Position numbers and translations under genes: made by a program. Below the pieces are notes generated by a model. The model ran no database searches. It was not told the origin of the DNA and saw only the letters and a list, made by a program, of their open reading frames with translations. Shown in pieces: positions 9,601 through 18,280 of a DNA stretch of 64,000 nt. This DNA comes from Rhizobium rhododendri (GTDB lineage Bacteria > Pseudomonadota > Alphaproteobacteria > Rhizobiales > Rhizobiaceae): contig NZ_CP117268.1 in the NCBI RefSeq assembly GCF_007000325.2, positions 310,001-374,000 on the forward strand, written 5' to 3'. Within the stretch, counting starts at the first letter, position 1. The number at the start of each line of letters is the position of its first letter.

Positions 9601-9757
9601 AGGCCTGATTACATCTACGTTCCTCAGCTTGCTCATCATCCCGACCGTCTACACCTTCGTGGACGACCTCGTCGGCCTGCTAAAACGACTGTTCGCAAGC
9701 AAGGCGGAGCAGTCGGCAGAGGGCCTGCAAACGACGACGGCAACGGCAACAAAATGA
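6656..9757 (+). CDS. RND multidrug efflux transporter (AcrB/HAE1 family)
   Basis: 1033-residue inner-membrane proton antiporter of normal length for the family. It shows the duplicated RND architecture: TM1 near residue 12, a large periplasmic loop, TM2-6 with the proton-relay motif VGILVDDAIVEVEN in TM4, a second periplasmic loop, and TM7-12 with the conserved GVVSKNSILLVEYA. The loop segment ASLEGAAPTQLE is typical of the family. It is the last gene of the adaptor/channel operon and belongs to a drug-type rather than metal-type subgroup; the substrates are unknown. Confidence 0.92.
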   Translation: MNISAWSIRNPVPPILLFALLTVCGLLAFSKLQVQNFPDMDLPTIKIAASLEGAAPTQLETEVARKIEDKLATLSLLDHITTTITDGSVAISVSFKLEKNSESALNEVRNAVDSAKSDLPSEMDSPTVSKVTVQSSVLVAYAVRSKQLNETELSWFVDNDMTKALLSVGGVGEVDRLGGVDREVHIDLDANTMTSLGVTASDVSARVKSVQSDKSGGRGDIGSSRQTIRTLGAVPSVEDIATLAIPLSTGQSVRLDELGKVTDSFAERSSLAYLNGDRVIAVQIKRSNGFSDTAVVEDIQKEMKAFASQHPEVEIVDAYTTVNPVIENYDGSMEMLYEGAILAVIVVWLFLRDFRATCLSAIALPLSIIPTFLVMHFFDYSLNTVTLLALSLVVGILVDDAIVEVENISRHLQAGKTPMNAAIEAADEIGLAVIATTFTLVAVFLPTAFMSGIPGLIFRQFGIVASVAVLSSLLVARFLTPMMAAYLLKPGQAEAADGRIMGAYIALVKTCLNHRKMTMLVTGIFLVLSLSSIPFLQTGFFPASDDAQTQVTLTLQPGSTLDQTDAVSRRASDIVSKLTDVTQVFSVVGSSSSSSGIDSTTTADVTKATLVVNLTDIKKRSRKQAAIESDIRNALSSLAGVRVEVGTGGNGTKLELTLASDDPTSLEQAGSALEEQLRTLKGIGAVTSSAALQAPEIQIRPDFAKAAALGITSETIAEAVRVSTNGDYSSALAKLNLPQRQIPIRVRFNANSREDIDAISQLQVAGANGKVALGSIAAISIGGSPSELDRIDRARNITLSIELNGRILGDVNKEAQALSALRQLPQGVHQVEQGELQRSSELFTSFGTSMGIGIFCIYAVLVLLFHDFFQPVTILMALPLALGGALAPLLITGTSFSMPAIIGLILLMGVVSKNSILLVEYAIMSRRNGMARFEALVDACHKRARPIIMTTIAMGAGMMPAAMSLSGGDSSFRQPMAIVVLGGLITSTFLSLLIIPTVYTFVDDLVGLLKRLFASKAEQSAEGLQTTTATATK

Positions 9758-10154
9758 TCTGGATCATCCCAGTCACGGGAGGACTTCGGCTCGACGGTAA
9801 AAGCCCCTCGCCGATTTCGTGCGTCCAAAGCCGGCCTTTCGCCCCTATGCAACCGCAAGCCGGTCATTCTCATCGGGTCGGAACGGGCATCGGCCCGCTG
9901 GCGGCTTTGCGCGCGCCGACGACTCGCTGCAGCCGATTAACCTTCAATTCGGCACCCGTCACCCTCTAAATGACGCGCTATGGGCCGAGGAGATTTCCGA
10001 TTGGAGGACTAACGCTCGGCTGACCTTGGTCTTGGCCGCTTATTCGGGGACACAGACGCCTAGGTCCTGGACATTCTGCGCAACGAGCTCGTTCTTTCCG
10101 TCCTGTTCCTGTATTATGACCTCATAAGCTCTCTGGATGCGGTCTTTTTGAATC
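9758..10154. other. Intergenic stretch without a recognisable gene
   Basis: Short open frames occur on both strands but none has a ribosome site or a sequence I recognise. The stretch separates the efflux operon from a VIT-family remnant. Confidence 0.5.
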
Positions 10155-10413
10155 TTGAATTGTCTCAATCCGGAATTGGCTGTTCTCATTCAGCGATTGC
10201 ACGTAGAAAACCATCTTGTCTCTCGCATCGGCTGGCTTCGCGCCGCGGTTCTCGGCGCAAATGACGGTATCGTCGCGACGGCGAGCCTGATCGTTGGTGT
10301 AGCGTCCACCTCCACTGCTTCTTCGGATATACTCGTGGCCGCCATTGCCGGCATGGTGGCGGGTGCAATGTCGATGGCGGCTGGCAAGTATGTATCCGTC
10401 AGTCAGCGTGAAC
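10155..10413 (+). pseudogene. VIT1/CCC1-family transporter, N-terminal remnant
   Basis: The plus-strand frame encodes ENHLVSRIGWLRAAVLGAND, then ASLIVGVA and AGAMSMAAGKYVSVS, the N-terminus and first two membrane helices of VIT1/CCC1 (nodulin-21-like) iron/manganese transporters. After about 75 family residues the homology stops and the frame runs on into sequence antisense to the dehydrogenase gene. About two thirds of a normal protein is missing, so this is a remnant left by a deletion. Confidence 0.75.
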
Positions 10414-10443
10414 ACTGCATAGTTCAAGCTTCTTCTGGCCAGG

Positions 10444-11679
10444 TCAGGTCGGGGCCAATCCGATCCGCCACTGATAAGGCGGCGGCGTGCCGTTCACGGC
10501 GAAATCGCCAACGATTCTATCTTTGTAAATGCGTGGATTATGTGATGCCAGCGTCCGGGCATTGCGCCAATGGCGGTCGAGGCCGGCTGAAATCCGGGTG
10601 GCGGACGCCCCAAGCGCGTCGAAGGCAATCGTTGCGGCTTCGAGAACGAGATTGCTTGTGACGGTGACGGCCTGCGAGGTTTCCAGCTCGGCGATGGCAT
10701 TGGCCCTCTCCTCGGCCTCTGGATCGCCGGCAAAATGGGCCTTATGGGCCCGCTCCACGGCGGCGGCAACCTGCAGCACAATCGCACTTGCGGCATAAGC
10801 GTTGGACCGCAAGCGACCGACTACCTGCAGGACCTGTGGGTCCTGGCTTGAGCGCGGCGCGGCGCTGTTCGAATAATGGCGAGTGCGCGCCGCTACAGCC
10901 TGCGCCACCTCGTTAGCGAGCGAACGGCCGATACCTGCGAGAGTGGCAAGATGGACTAGCTGGTAGAAGGCGGCGCCGTAGCGGAACTTGTCGTCGTCGA
11001 CGACAATGTCACCGGGATCGACAACCGCGTCCGTAAAGACGGTCGTGCCGCTCGCCGTCAGCTTCTGGCCAAAACCGTCCCAGTCGTCGACAACGTTGAC
11101 GCCGGGATCGTTACGCCGAACCTGTAGCGAGACGCCCTCTCCCTCCAGCCCTGTCGCGCCGACGTCGATCCAGTCGGCGAAGATGGATCCGGTGGTGTAG
11201 TATTTGGTGCCGTTAACGACGAGCCCGCCGTCCTTGCGCGAGACCCGCGTCGAGAAGGCATCCTGCTTGGCGGCCCCGACCTCCGTCCACGCATTGCCAG
11301 CTATCTCGCCTCGGACAATGCGTTCGACCCAGCGCTGGCGAGACCCGCCGGGCGCCTTGTTAACGACATCCTCGACAAATCCGAAATGCCCGCGCAGCGC
11401 TTGGGTAATGTTTGAATCGGCGTTGGAAAGCTCGATCAGTATGTTGGCCAGTTCCGGCAAGCTCGCACCCATTCCGCCTTCGGCGACCGGTATGCGCAGT
11501 GCGCCCAGTCCCGCTTGCTTCAACCGGTCGATCTCGGCCTGTGGCAAGGTACGCATCAACTCGCGGTCGAGCGCGCCTTTGGCAATATCGTTGAACAGAG
11601 GGCGGAAGCTCGAAGCCAGTTCCTCATAGCGTTCGGTTGGGCCTGCACCCCATGCAAGATCTATCTGGGTGGTCATCAT
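10444..11679 (-). CDS. Acyl-CoA dehydrogenase-like flavoprotein, DszC/SfnB type
   Basis: 411 residues from an ATG at 11679 that follows AAGGA by five bases; an adjacent ATG at 11676 is equally possible. The N-terminal helical domain, central beta domain (NAWTEVG then TKYYTTGS) and C-terminal helical bundle match the acyl-CoA-dehydrogenase-like monooxygenases that include DszC and SfnB, which use FMNH2 and oxygen rather than oxidising acyl-CoA. It is the last gene of an operon that also encodes an ABC importer and a DszA-type monooxygenase, which supports a role in oxidising an imported organosulfur or related compound. The substrate is not known. Confidence 0.8.
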   Translation of the reverse strand: MMTTQIDLAWGAGPTERYEELASSFRPLFNDIAKGALDRELMRTLPQAEIDRLKQAGLGALRIPVAEGGMGASLPELANILIELSNADSNITQALRGHFGFVEDVVNKAPGGSRQRWVERIVRGEIAGNAWTEVGAAKQDAFSTRVSRKDGGLVVNGTKYYTTGSIFADWIDVGATGLEGEGVSLQVRRNDPGVNVVDDWDGFGQKLTASGTTVFTDAVVDPGDIVVDDDKFRYGAAFYQLVHLATLAGIGRSLANEVAQAVAARTRHYSNSAAPRSSQDPQVLQVVGRLRSNAYAASAIVLQVAAAVERAHKAHFAGDPEAEERANAIAELETSQAVTVTSNLVLEAATIAFDALGASATRISAGLDRHWRNARTLASHNPRIYKDRIVGDFAVNGTPPPYQWRIGLAPT

Positions 11680-11713
11680 GAAGTCCTTGTCAGTTTTGGA
11701 TCTAAAGGAACCG

Positions 11714-12484
11714 TCAGTTAATTGTGACTGCTGCCGCGCCGCCAAGATAAAAATCCTGAACATCCTCGCGAGCGCGCAAGTCAGCTGCAGTCCCCGAAAC
11801 GGCGATGCGCCCATTTTCCAAGATGTAGCCGTAGTCGGCGTATTTGAGCGCGAGATTGGCATTCTGCTCAGCCAGCAGGAAGCTGACGCCAGACTGTCTG
11901 TTCAGCGCCCGGATGATCTCGAATATCTCCTGGACGATAATCGGTGCCAGGCCCATTGACGGCTCGTCCAGCAGTACGAGGCTGGGCTTTGTCATCAATG
12001 CTCGACCGATTGCCACCATCTGCTGCTCGCCGCCCGAGGTCAGGCCAGCTTTTGTTCGACGCTTGTCGCGAAGACGCGGGAACCAAGCATAGATCTGCTC
12101 GAGATCGTCGAGTAACGCCCGGCGCGACGGTTTTCGGACGAATCCGCCAGCGAGAATGTTCTCTTCGACTGTCAGTTGCGGGAAGCAATGGCGACCCTCC
12201 AGAACCTGAACGAGTCCTTTGCCCACCAGCCTTGAAGCTGACGACGTACTAACGGATTGGCCGCGCCAACTGATGCTGCCACGACTTACCTTACCGCGCT
12301 CGGAGCCCAAGAGATTGGAGATTGCCTTCAGGGTTGTCGTCTTACCGGCGCCGTTCGCGCCGAGGAGGGCAACTATCTTGCCTTCCCCGACCGAAAGCGA
12401 CACATCCCGCACGGCGAGAACGGCCTGCCCGTAGACGGCCTCTATCTCCTTGACTTCGAGAAACCCTTCCGCCTGTGTGGCCAT
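11714..12484 (-). CDS. ABC transporter ATPase, LivF type
   Basis: 256 residues from ATG 12484 (GGATAT ribosome site). Walker A is GANGAGKT, the signature is SGGEQQM and Walker B is LVLLDEPSMGLAP, the last diagnostic of the LivF branch. The C-terminus has the usual LivF features (AEQNANLAL, YGYILENGRI). It pairs with the LivG-type ATPase at 15877 to energise import through the LivH/LivM-type permeases. The open frame reaches back to 12580, but that part overlaps the binding-protein gene and is not conserved. Confidence 0.9.
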   Translation of the reverse strand: MATQAEGFLEVKEIEAVYGQAVLAVRDVSLSVGEGKIVALLGANGAGKTTTLKAISNLLGSERGKVSRGSISWRGQSVSTSSASRLVGKGLVQVLEGRHCFPQLTVEENILAGGFVRKPSRRALLDDLEQIYAWFPRLRDKRRTKAGLTSGGEQQMVAIGRALMTKPSLVLLDEPSMGLAPIIVQEIFEIIRALNRQSGVSFLLAEQNANLALKYADYGYILENGRIAVSGTAADLRAREDVQDFYLGGAAAVTIN

Positions 12485-12503
12485 GTTACATATCCTTTTA
12501 GTG

Positions 12504-13844
12504 TTAGTTGACCGCGTCGGACGGACGGGGCGTGATGCTTTTTTCTTTCGCGTAGGCTGCGGCCCTGGCGTAGATGGCATCCTTGAACAGCGGTCGATCT
12601 CCTTTCAGCCAATCGGTTTTTGCCGTCCATCTCGTGCCGTCCCACTGGACGATCTTGGCAGCGGGACTGCCCTCGTGATCCTGTGGCGTCACCTTGATTG
12701 GGCTTATGAGGCCCGTGGCACCGAGTTCCTCGATACGCTCGGCGGTCAGGTTGAGATGTTCAACGGCCCACTGCCCTTCGGCTGAAGTCAAAGGCCGGTT
12801 TCCGTACTTGGCTTGTCCCGTCCGCAGGATCTCGGTGTAGAGGATCGCCTGCAGCAGGCCGGCATTGTAATAGACCGAACCGAACTTCGAGCCGTCGCTC
12901 AGATCTCCCTTGCCGGCATCGATGATGTTCTTCTTAATCTCCTGGCTGACCTTGAAATCTGTCCCAGACGGGAACACGGAGACCGCCAGATAATTTTTGG
13001 CGGCTGGTCCGGCGGGACGCGCGTCTTCTTCCGATCCGGTCCATATATCGCCTATGATGTGGTCGGCCGGGAAGCCGACGCGGGCCGCAGTCTTCAGGCC
13101 AACCGGCGACATCACGCCCCAGGCTCGGAAGAAAACCCAATCGACGCCGGCGCGCTTGATCTGCTGCCACTGCGCCTGCTGCTGTTGGCCTGGGTCCGGA
13201 ACGGGGATCTGGATATTTTCGAAGCCGTATTTCTTGGAGAGGATCGCCATGGGCTGGATGGTTTCACGCCCATAACCCGAGTCGTGGTAAAGGGTGGCAA
13301 TCTTCAGTCCCTTCAGCTTGTCATAGCCGCCCACCGTATTGGCGATGTGCTCGACGACGATTGAAGCCTCGGTCCAGTAGTCGAATAGCAGCGGAAACTG
13401 ATAGGGAAAGACGCTTCCATCGACGGCATCGCCCCGACCGCCGGCGACCGACACGATCGGCAGCTTGTCTTGGCGGGCCTTGTCGGAGACGGCGGCGTCG
13501 AAGCCGCTCGATGTGGTGAAGAGCACAGCAACCGGAGCGCCGGCATATCCATTTTTATAGCGCTCGTAGCATTCGAATGCGCGTTCGAGCGTATACGCCG
13601 TTTCACATTCCTGAACGAAGATCTTGACGCCGTTTACCCCTCCGTTCGCATTAATATAGTTGAAATAATCCCGATAGCCGGCCCACTGCGGAATGCCGGA
13701 TGGCGCGTAGGGCCCGGTGCGGTAGGAAAACAGGGGGAAGAGCTGCTGGCCACTTCCCTCTTCCGCGTGTGCGGCTGCGCCGAGAGTTGATAAAGCGATC
13801 AATGCTGTGGCGCTGAGCGTGATTGTCTTAGAAAAAAGAGACAT
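12504..13844 (-). CDS. ABC transporter periplasmic binding protein, LivK type
   Basis: 446 residues from ATG 13844, preceded by AAGGGG. A Sec signal peptide ends at AHA around residue 26. The mature part is a type I periplasmic binding fold with PLFSYRTGPYAPSG near the start, as in branched-chain amino acid/amide-binding proteins. It is larger than LivJ/LivK and belongs to the urea/amide-type branch. Its place in an operon with two flavin monooxygenase-type genes suggests the ligand is their substrate rather than an ordinary amino acid. Confidence 0.88.
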   Translation of the reverse strand: MSLFSKTITLSATALIALSTLGAAAHAEEGSGQQLFPLFSYRTGPYAPSGIPQWAGYRDYFNYINANGGVNGVKIFVQECETAYTLERAFECYERYKNGYAGAPVAVLFTTSSGFDAAVSDKARQDKLPIVSVAGGRGDAVDGSVFPYQFPLLFDYWTEASIVVEHIANTVGGYDKLKGLKIATLYHDSGYGRETIQPMAILSKKYGFENIQIPVPDPGQQQQAQWQQIKRAGVDWVFFRAWGVMSPVGLKTAARVGFPADHIIGDIWTGSEEDARPAGPAAKNYLAVSVFPSGTDFKVSQEIKKNIIDAGKGDLSDGSKFGSVYYNAGLLQAILYTEILRTGQAKYGNRPLTSAEGQWAVEHLNLTAERIEELGATGLISPIKVTPQDHEGSPAAKIVQWDGTRWTAKTDWLKGDRPLFKDAIYARAAAYAKEKSITPRPSDAVN

Positions 13845-13930
13845 GGTAACCCCTTGATGCGGTGGTTGAAGGATAGCGATGAGAATGATTGATCGGGGCG
13901 ACCGCCATTTGCGCTTGTCGCCAACAGGCT

Positions 13931-14986
13931 TCATTCGGACCTTTTTGCCCTAAACATGCCGACCGCGCGGCGAATGAGCGCCGTCAGGCCGTCCGGCTCC
14001 TTGATCAGCAGGACGATGATGATGACGCCAAAGACGATGCGCTGCAGGTTTGTCAGGGCGCCTTGGTCACCGATGAAGGACAGGTGGGCTGCCAGGACGA
14101 CGCGATCGAGCAGGATCGGCGTCAGGACAATGAAGGCGGCGCCGAGGAAGTTGCCGAAGATGGTCGCAACGCCTCCGATCAGGACGATGAACAGGATCTG
14201 GAAGGACTTGTCGAGACTGAAGGTGTGGGCGTCCGACGTACCGAGATAAGCGAATGCCCAGAGAATGCCGGTGATGCCAAGAAAGAAGGAACTGATAGCA
14301 TAGGCTTGCAGCTTGCGCCGCGCGACCTTGATCCCGAGCACCGATGCCGCCGTCTCCATGTCGCGGATAGCCATCCATTCGCGCCCCAGGCGGCTCCGGA
14401 CGATGAGCAGGGCGAGACCGACCAAAAGGGTCGTGACGCCGGTGGCCAGCAAATAACGGCCCAGCGGCGTTTGCAGGTCGTAGTTAAACAGGGTCAGACG
14501 CGGCGCCGAAATAGTCAGCGACTGACTGTCGTTGGAGAACCAGCTGAAGTTGCTGAACAGCCATTCGAAAAGGAACTGCGCACCCAGCGTTGAAGCGCTA
14601 AGATAGAAACCCTTGATGCGCAACGCAGGCAGGCCGAAGACAACGCCGGCAAGTGCAGCAACGAGCCCCGAGGCCAAGAGGACGACTGGCAGCGGCATGC
14701 CAGGAACTCTCAGGATGAAATTGTACGCGGAAAAGGCGCCGATGGCCATGAAGGCGGCAGAGCCAAGCGACACCAGCCCTGTATAGCCCTGCAGAAGATT
14801 GAGGCCGATGCCGGCAAGTCCCATGACGACCGTCGGGATGATGATGGAACTCAACCAATAGTCATTGGCGATTGCCGGTATGAGTCCGAAAACGACGGCT
14901 AGGCCGGCGGCGATCAGGAGGTATCGCGCATTGGGCGCAATACGCCCACTGGTGGGAAGGCTTGTATATTGAAATGCGGTCATCAT
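13931..14986 (-). CDS. ABC transporter permease, LivM type
   Basis: 351 residues with about nine hydrophobic segments and the LivM motif region GYTGLVSLGSAAFMAIGA. The start at 14986 shares one base with the stop of the upstream permease (TGATG). The reading frame stays open to 15307, but the extra part mirrors the LivH gene and is not membrane-like. It forms the inner-membrane channel with the LivH-type protein. Confidence 0.9.
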   Translation of the reverse strand: MMTAFQYTSLPTSGRIAPNARYLLIAAGLAVVFGLIPAIANDYWLSSIIIPTVVMGLAGIGLNLLQGYTGLVSLGSAAFMAIGAFSAYNFILRVPGMPLPVVLLASGLVAALAGVVFGLPALRIKGFYLSASTLGAQFLFEWLFSNFSWFSNDSQSLTISAPRLTLFNYDLQTPLGRYLLATGVTTLLVGLALLIVRSRLGREWMAIRDMETAASVLGIKVARRKLQAYAISSFFLGITGILWAFAYLGTSDAHTFSLDKSFQILFIVLIGGVATIFGNFLGAAFIVLTPILLDRVVLAAHLSFIGDQGALTNLQRIVFGVIIIVLLIKEPDGLTALIRRAVGMFRAKRSE

Positions 14987-15867
14987 CACACCCTTTCGAT
15001 TTCGCGCTCGCCGAACAAGCCTGAGGGCCGAACGAGGAGGAAGGCGATGGCGAGAATGTAGGCGAACCAGGAGGAGACACTGCCGTTGACTAGCGGGCCT
15101 ATGTAGATGTCGGCCAGCGCCTCGCTGGCGCCGACGATCAGACCGCCCGCAATAGCTCCCGGGATTGACGAAAAGCCGCCGATAATAAGTACCGGTAGCG
15201 CCTTTAGCGTAATGAGGGACAGCGAATACTGAACCCCTTGGCGTGCGCCCCAAAGTAAGCCGGCGACAAGGGCGACGATTCCTGCAACGCTCCAGACGAT
15301 CCGCCAAATAGCGGGCAAGCGGATGCCGATCGATTGCGCTGCCAGCGTATCGTCGGCGACAGCCCGCAGCGAGATCCCCATGCGGGTCTTATTGAACACC
15401 AAGGCCAGCACTGCCACCAATGCAACGACGATGAACGACGCGACGATGTCAAACTGGCTGATGAGGATGCCGCCGTAACTCTCGGCGATATCCTCGACAC
15501 CGATGTCGAGCATATGGACGTCGGTGCCCATAAAGAACTGCGAGGCGCCGTCAACCACGAAGCTCAGACCAAGCGTCGCCATGAACAACGTCAACGGATC
15601 ACGGTTGCGCAAGGGTCGCAGAACCGTCGCCTCAATCAGGACAGCCGCAGCTATCATCAGCGCGACCGTCAGCACGAATGCGATCCAGAAATTTACCCCA
15701 TGTTCGACAAGCGTGACAAAGGCAAGGGCGGCGAGGAACACCATCGATCCCTGGGCATAATTGAACACGCCGGAGGCCTTGTAAATCAGCACGAAACCGA
15801 TGGCGACGAGCGCGTACATTAGCCCCGCAAACAGTCCGGTGACCAAGGTTTCAAAGAAAAAGGACAT
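14986..15867 (-). CDS. ABC transporter permease, LivH type
   Basis: 293 residues, strongly hydrophobic, with the LivH hallmarks GLMYALVAIGFVLIYKASGV near the N-terminus and FSSIPGAIAGG near the C-terminus. The ATG is preceded by GGAGAGC. The gene starts 9 bp after the LivG-type ATPase and overlaps the LivM-type permease by one base. Confidence 0.92.
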   Translation of the reverse strand: MSFFFETLVTGLFAGLMYALVAIGFVLIYKASGVFNYAQGSMVFLAALAFVTLVEHGVNFWIAFVLTVALMIAAAVLIEATVLRPLRNRDPLTLFMATLGLSFVVDGASQFFMGTDVHMLDIGVEDIAESYGGILISQFDIVASFIVVALVAVLALVFNKTRMGISLRAVADDTLAAQSIGIRLPAIWRIVWSVAGIVALVAGLLWGARQGVQYSLSLITLKALPVLIIGGFSSIPGAIAGGLIVGASEALADIYIGPLVNGSVSSWFAYILAIAFLLVRPSGLFGEREIERV

Positions 15868-15876
15868 GCGCTCTCC

Positions 15877-16644
15877 TCAATGAACCGTGCCGAGATAGGC
15901 CGCGATGACGTCTGGATCGGCGCGCACTTCAGCAGGAAGGCCGTCGGCGATCTTGCGGCCGTAGTCTAGAACGACGACATGATGAGCAAGGTCGAGCACG
16001 ATGCCGACATCGTGCTCGATCAGCACGACGGTCGTCCCGAAGGTCCGGTTGACCTCCGCAATGATCCTGCTCATCTCATGCTTTTCCTCTTGGTTCATGC
16101 CGGCCATCGGCTCGTCGAGGAGAAGAAGTTTGGGATCAGCAACGAGGGCACGACCAAGGTCGACCCGCTTCTGCAAGCCGTAGGGCAGGGTCGAGACGAT
16201 GGTCTCGGCATGCCGCTCGAGGCCGAGGAAGGCTAGTATACTTTCGGCGCGGGCAAGGAATGTCCGCCGCTCCTCCCAATCGCGCCCGATGCGTAGGATG
16301 TTCTCGACAAAACTTGCCTTGCCATGCCGTGAAAGACCGGCCAACACGTTCTCGCGGACCGAAAGCCTACGAAAGAGAGCATTATGCTGAAAGGTTCGCC
16401 CGATGCCGAGACGCGCGGCCTTTTGCGGCCGGATTGCCTCGAAGCGCAGGCCGTCAAAGACGACGTCGCCTGAATCGGCATGATAGACTCCGTTGATCAC
16501 GTTTAGCAGCGAACTTTTACCTGCGCCGTTCGGCCCGATCAGGGCGCAGATTTCCCCCGGCTGCACCGAGAAGCTAAGGGCGCTGATCGCAGTAACGCCC
16601 TTGAAGGAAAGTGAGACGTGATGCAGTTCCAGAAGCGCCGACAT
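15877..16644 (-). CDS. ABC transporter ATPase, LivG type
   Basis: 255 residues with Walker A GPNGAGKS, the LivG-specific insert region (FQHNALFRRLSVREN) and Walker B LLLLDEPMAGM. The signature reads LPYGLQKR in place of LSGGQ, which is common in LivG proteins. Its ATG overlaps the stop of the monooxygenase gene (TAATG), so enzyme and transporter are translationally coupled. Confidence 0.9.
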   Translation of the reverse strand: MSALLELHHVSLSFKGVTAISALSFSVQPGEICALIGPNGAGKSSLLNVINGVYHADSGDVVFDGLRFEAIRPQKAARLGIGRTFQHNALFRRLSVRENVLAGLSRHGKASFVENILRIGRDWEERRTFLARAESILAFLGLERHAETIVSTLPYGLQKRVDLGRALVADPKLLLLDEPMAGMNQEEKHEMSRIIAEVNRTFGTTVVLIEHDVGIVLDLAHHVVVLDYGRKIADGLPAEVRADPDVIAAYLGTVH

Positions 16645-18065
16645 TACAAGCCCGCAGTTCTAAGCTGTTGCGTTGCCGCCCGTTCAGTCTGGCGGCGCTT
16701 GAAAGCCTCGATGTCGCGATATGCGTCTGCGGGATGAGATTTGGCAAGATATGGACCTTCGCCGAACAGTTTTTCCCGCAACGTTCCCGGCCGGTACGCG
16801 GTTGGATAGACCCCGCGCTTCTGCAATTCCGGTACGAGCAGATCGACGGCCTGCTCGAAGCTTTCGGGCGTTACCGCGTAGGCAAGATTGTAGCCATCGA
16901 CATCGGTCTCTTCCGACCACTCCTGCAGGATGTCGGCGATAGTCGACGGCGAACCCACGAAGACTGGCCCAACACCGCCGATGCCGCCCCAGCGGGCGAG
17001 TTCCTCCACGGTCCACGCCTTGTCCTTGCCAGCGAAATGCTCGACCATCGAAACGATCGCATTGGTTTCGACCTTCTTCAAAGCATCGGTCGGCGCGTAC
17101 TGGCCAAAATCGATGCCGCTCCAGCCTGACATGAACACCAGCGAACCGTCATAAGAGCTATGGGCCTGGTATTCCTCGAAGCGCTTTCGTGCCTTCTCGT
17201 CCGTCTCGTCGATAATCAGCGTTGAGAGATTGTAGATCAGTACCTTGCGTGGATCGCGACCGGCATCGGCAGCCCGCTGGCGGATCTCGGCGACATAGGC
17301 TTTGAGCAATGATTTGGTCGGCGCGCCAAGGAAGACGCATTCCGCGTGTGCTGCGGCGAAAGCCTTGCCCGGCCCTGAGGCGCCAGCCTGGTACAGGACG
17401 GGCGTACGCTGCGGCGAGGGCTCGCTCAGATGATAGCCCGGGACATCGAAGTATTTGCCTTTGTGGCCAATCTCGTGCACTTTGCTGGGGTCGGTGAAGA
17501 TGCCGCGAACCGCATCGCGCTGAACTGCGCCTTCCTCCCAGCTGCCCTCGAACAGCTTGTATAGGACCTCAACATATTCGGCAGCGATTTCATAGCGGTT
17601 GTCATGCCCCTTCAGACCAAGCTGGCCAATATTCTTCGCACCGCTTTCAAGATACGAGGTCACGATGTTCCAGCCAATGCGCCCCTTAGTGTGGTGATCG
17701 GCCGTCGCGAGGCGGCGCGCGAAGGTGTAGGGATGTTCGAACGATGTCGATGCGGTGATGCCGATGCCCAGGTGTTCGGTCGCAAGCGCGATGGGTGCCG
17801 CCAACTGCAGAGGATCGTTGACTGGAATCTGTGCCGCCTGCTCAATGGCGTGATAGTTCGAACCCTTATAAACGTCATAATAACCGATCACGTCGGCAAT
17901 GAAGATGCCATCGAAGATTCCCCGCTCAAGTGTTCTAGCCAAGTCCTGCCAGTAATCTAAGTCTTTGTATTTCCAGGACCTATCACGCGGGTGTTTCCAT
18001 AGGCCGGGAGACTGATGTCCGACGCAGTTCATATCAAAGGCATTGAAGCGAATTGAACGCGACAT
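16644..18065 (-). CDS. FMN-dependent monooxygenase, NtaA/SnaA/DszA family
   Basis: 473 residues from ATG 18065, which follows GGAG by eight bases. It is a bacterial-luciferase-like TIM barrel of the NtaA/SnaA/DszA family: MNCVGHQSPGLW near the start, GRIGWNIVTSYLESGAKNIG in the middle and YHLSEPSPQRTPVLYQAGAS later are typical stretches. Enzymes of this family use FMNH2 from a separate reductase to cleave sulfones, nitrilotriacetate-like amines or related compounds. It is the first gene of a seven-gene operon ending in a DszC-like flavoprotein. No flavin reductase is encoded here. Confidence 0.9.
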   Translation of the reverse strand: MSRSIRFNAFDMNCVGHQSPGLWKHPRDRSWKYKDLDYWQDLARTLERGIFDGIFIADVIGYYDVYKGSNYHAIEQAAQIPVNDPLQLAAPIALATEHLGIGITASTSFEHPYTFARRLATADHHTKGRIGWNIVTSYLESGAKNIGQLGLKGHDNRYEIAAEYVEVLYKLFEGSWEEGAVQRDAVRGIFTDPSKVHEIGHKGKYFDVPGYHLSEPSPQRTPVLYQAGASGPGKAFAAAHAECVFLGAPTKSLLKAYVAEIRQRAADAGRDPRKVLIYNLSTLIIDETDEKARKRFEEYQAHSSYDGSLVFMSGWSGIDFGQYAPTDALKKVETNAIVSMVEHFAGKDKAWTVEELARWGGIGGVGPVFVGSPSTIADILQEWSEETDVDGYNLAYAVTPESFEQAVDLLVPELQKRGVYPTAYRPGTLREKLFGEGPYLAKSHPADAYRDIEAFKRRQTERAATQQLRTAGL

Positions 18066-18280
18066 GGCGGCTCCGGCTGCTCGTTTTACTGAACGAGAAT
18101 CTAATCGGCCGCTTTCCAAATGCATAGTTAGTATATATTTTTAATAGAGTACTTCGTAGAGTTTTTTTCTCCTTTTGCGCTGCCGGAGGTCATCTCTGAC
18201 ACTTGGTCAGCCGTGAGCTCGAATTATTTTCCATTGACTATAATCCTTCCACACATTGGCTAGCGAGCGCTTCAAGCCCG
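18066..18280 (-). promoter_or_regulatory. Upstream region of the monooxygenase/ABC operon
   Basis: An AT-rich block at about 18121-18172 precedes the first gene of the minus-strand operon, in a GC-rich surrounding. It contains TTTTTAATAGAG on the plus strand; a nearly identical TAATTTAATAGAG occurs upstream of the peptide-type operon near 23145. This is a plausible promoter/regulator region; no clear -35/-10 pair could be fixed. Confidence 0.35.

Noticed and set aside
13889..14593. Acidic plus-strand frame opposite the LivM-type permease
   Set aside because: Asp/Gln-rich antisense of a membrane protein; no start signal.
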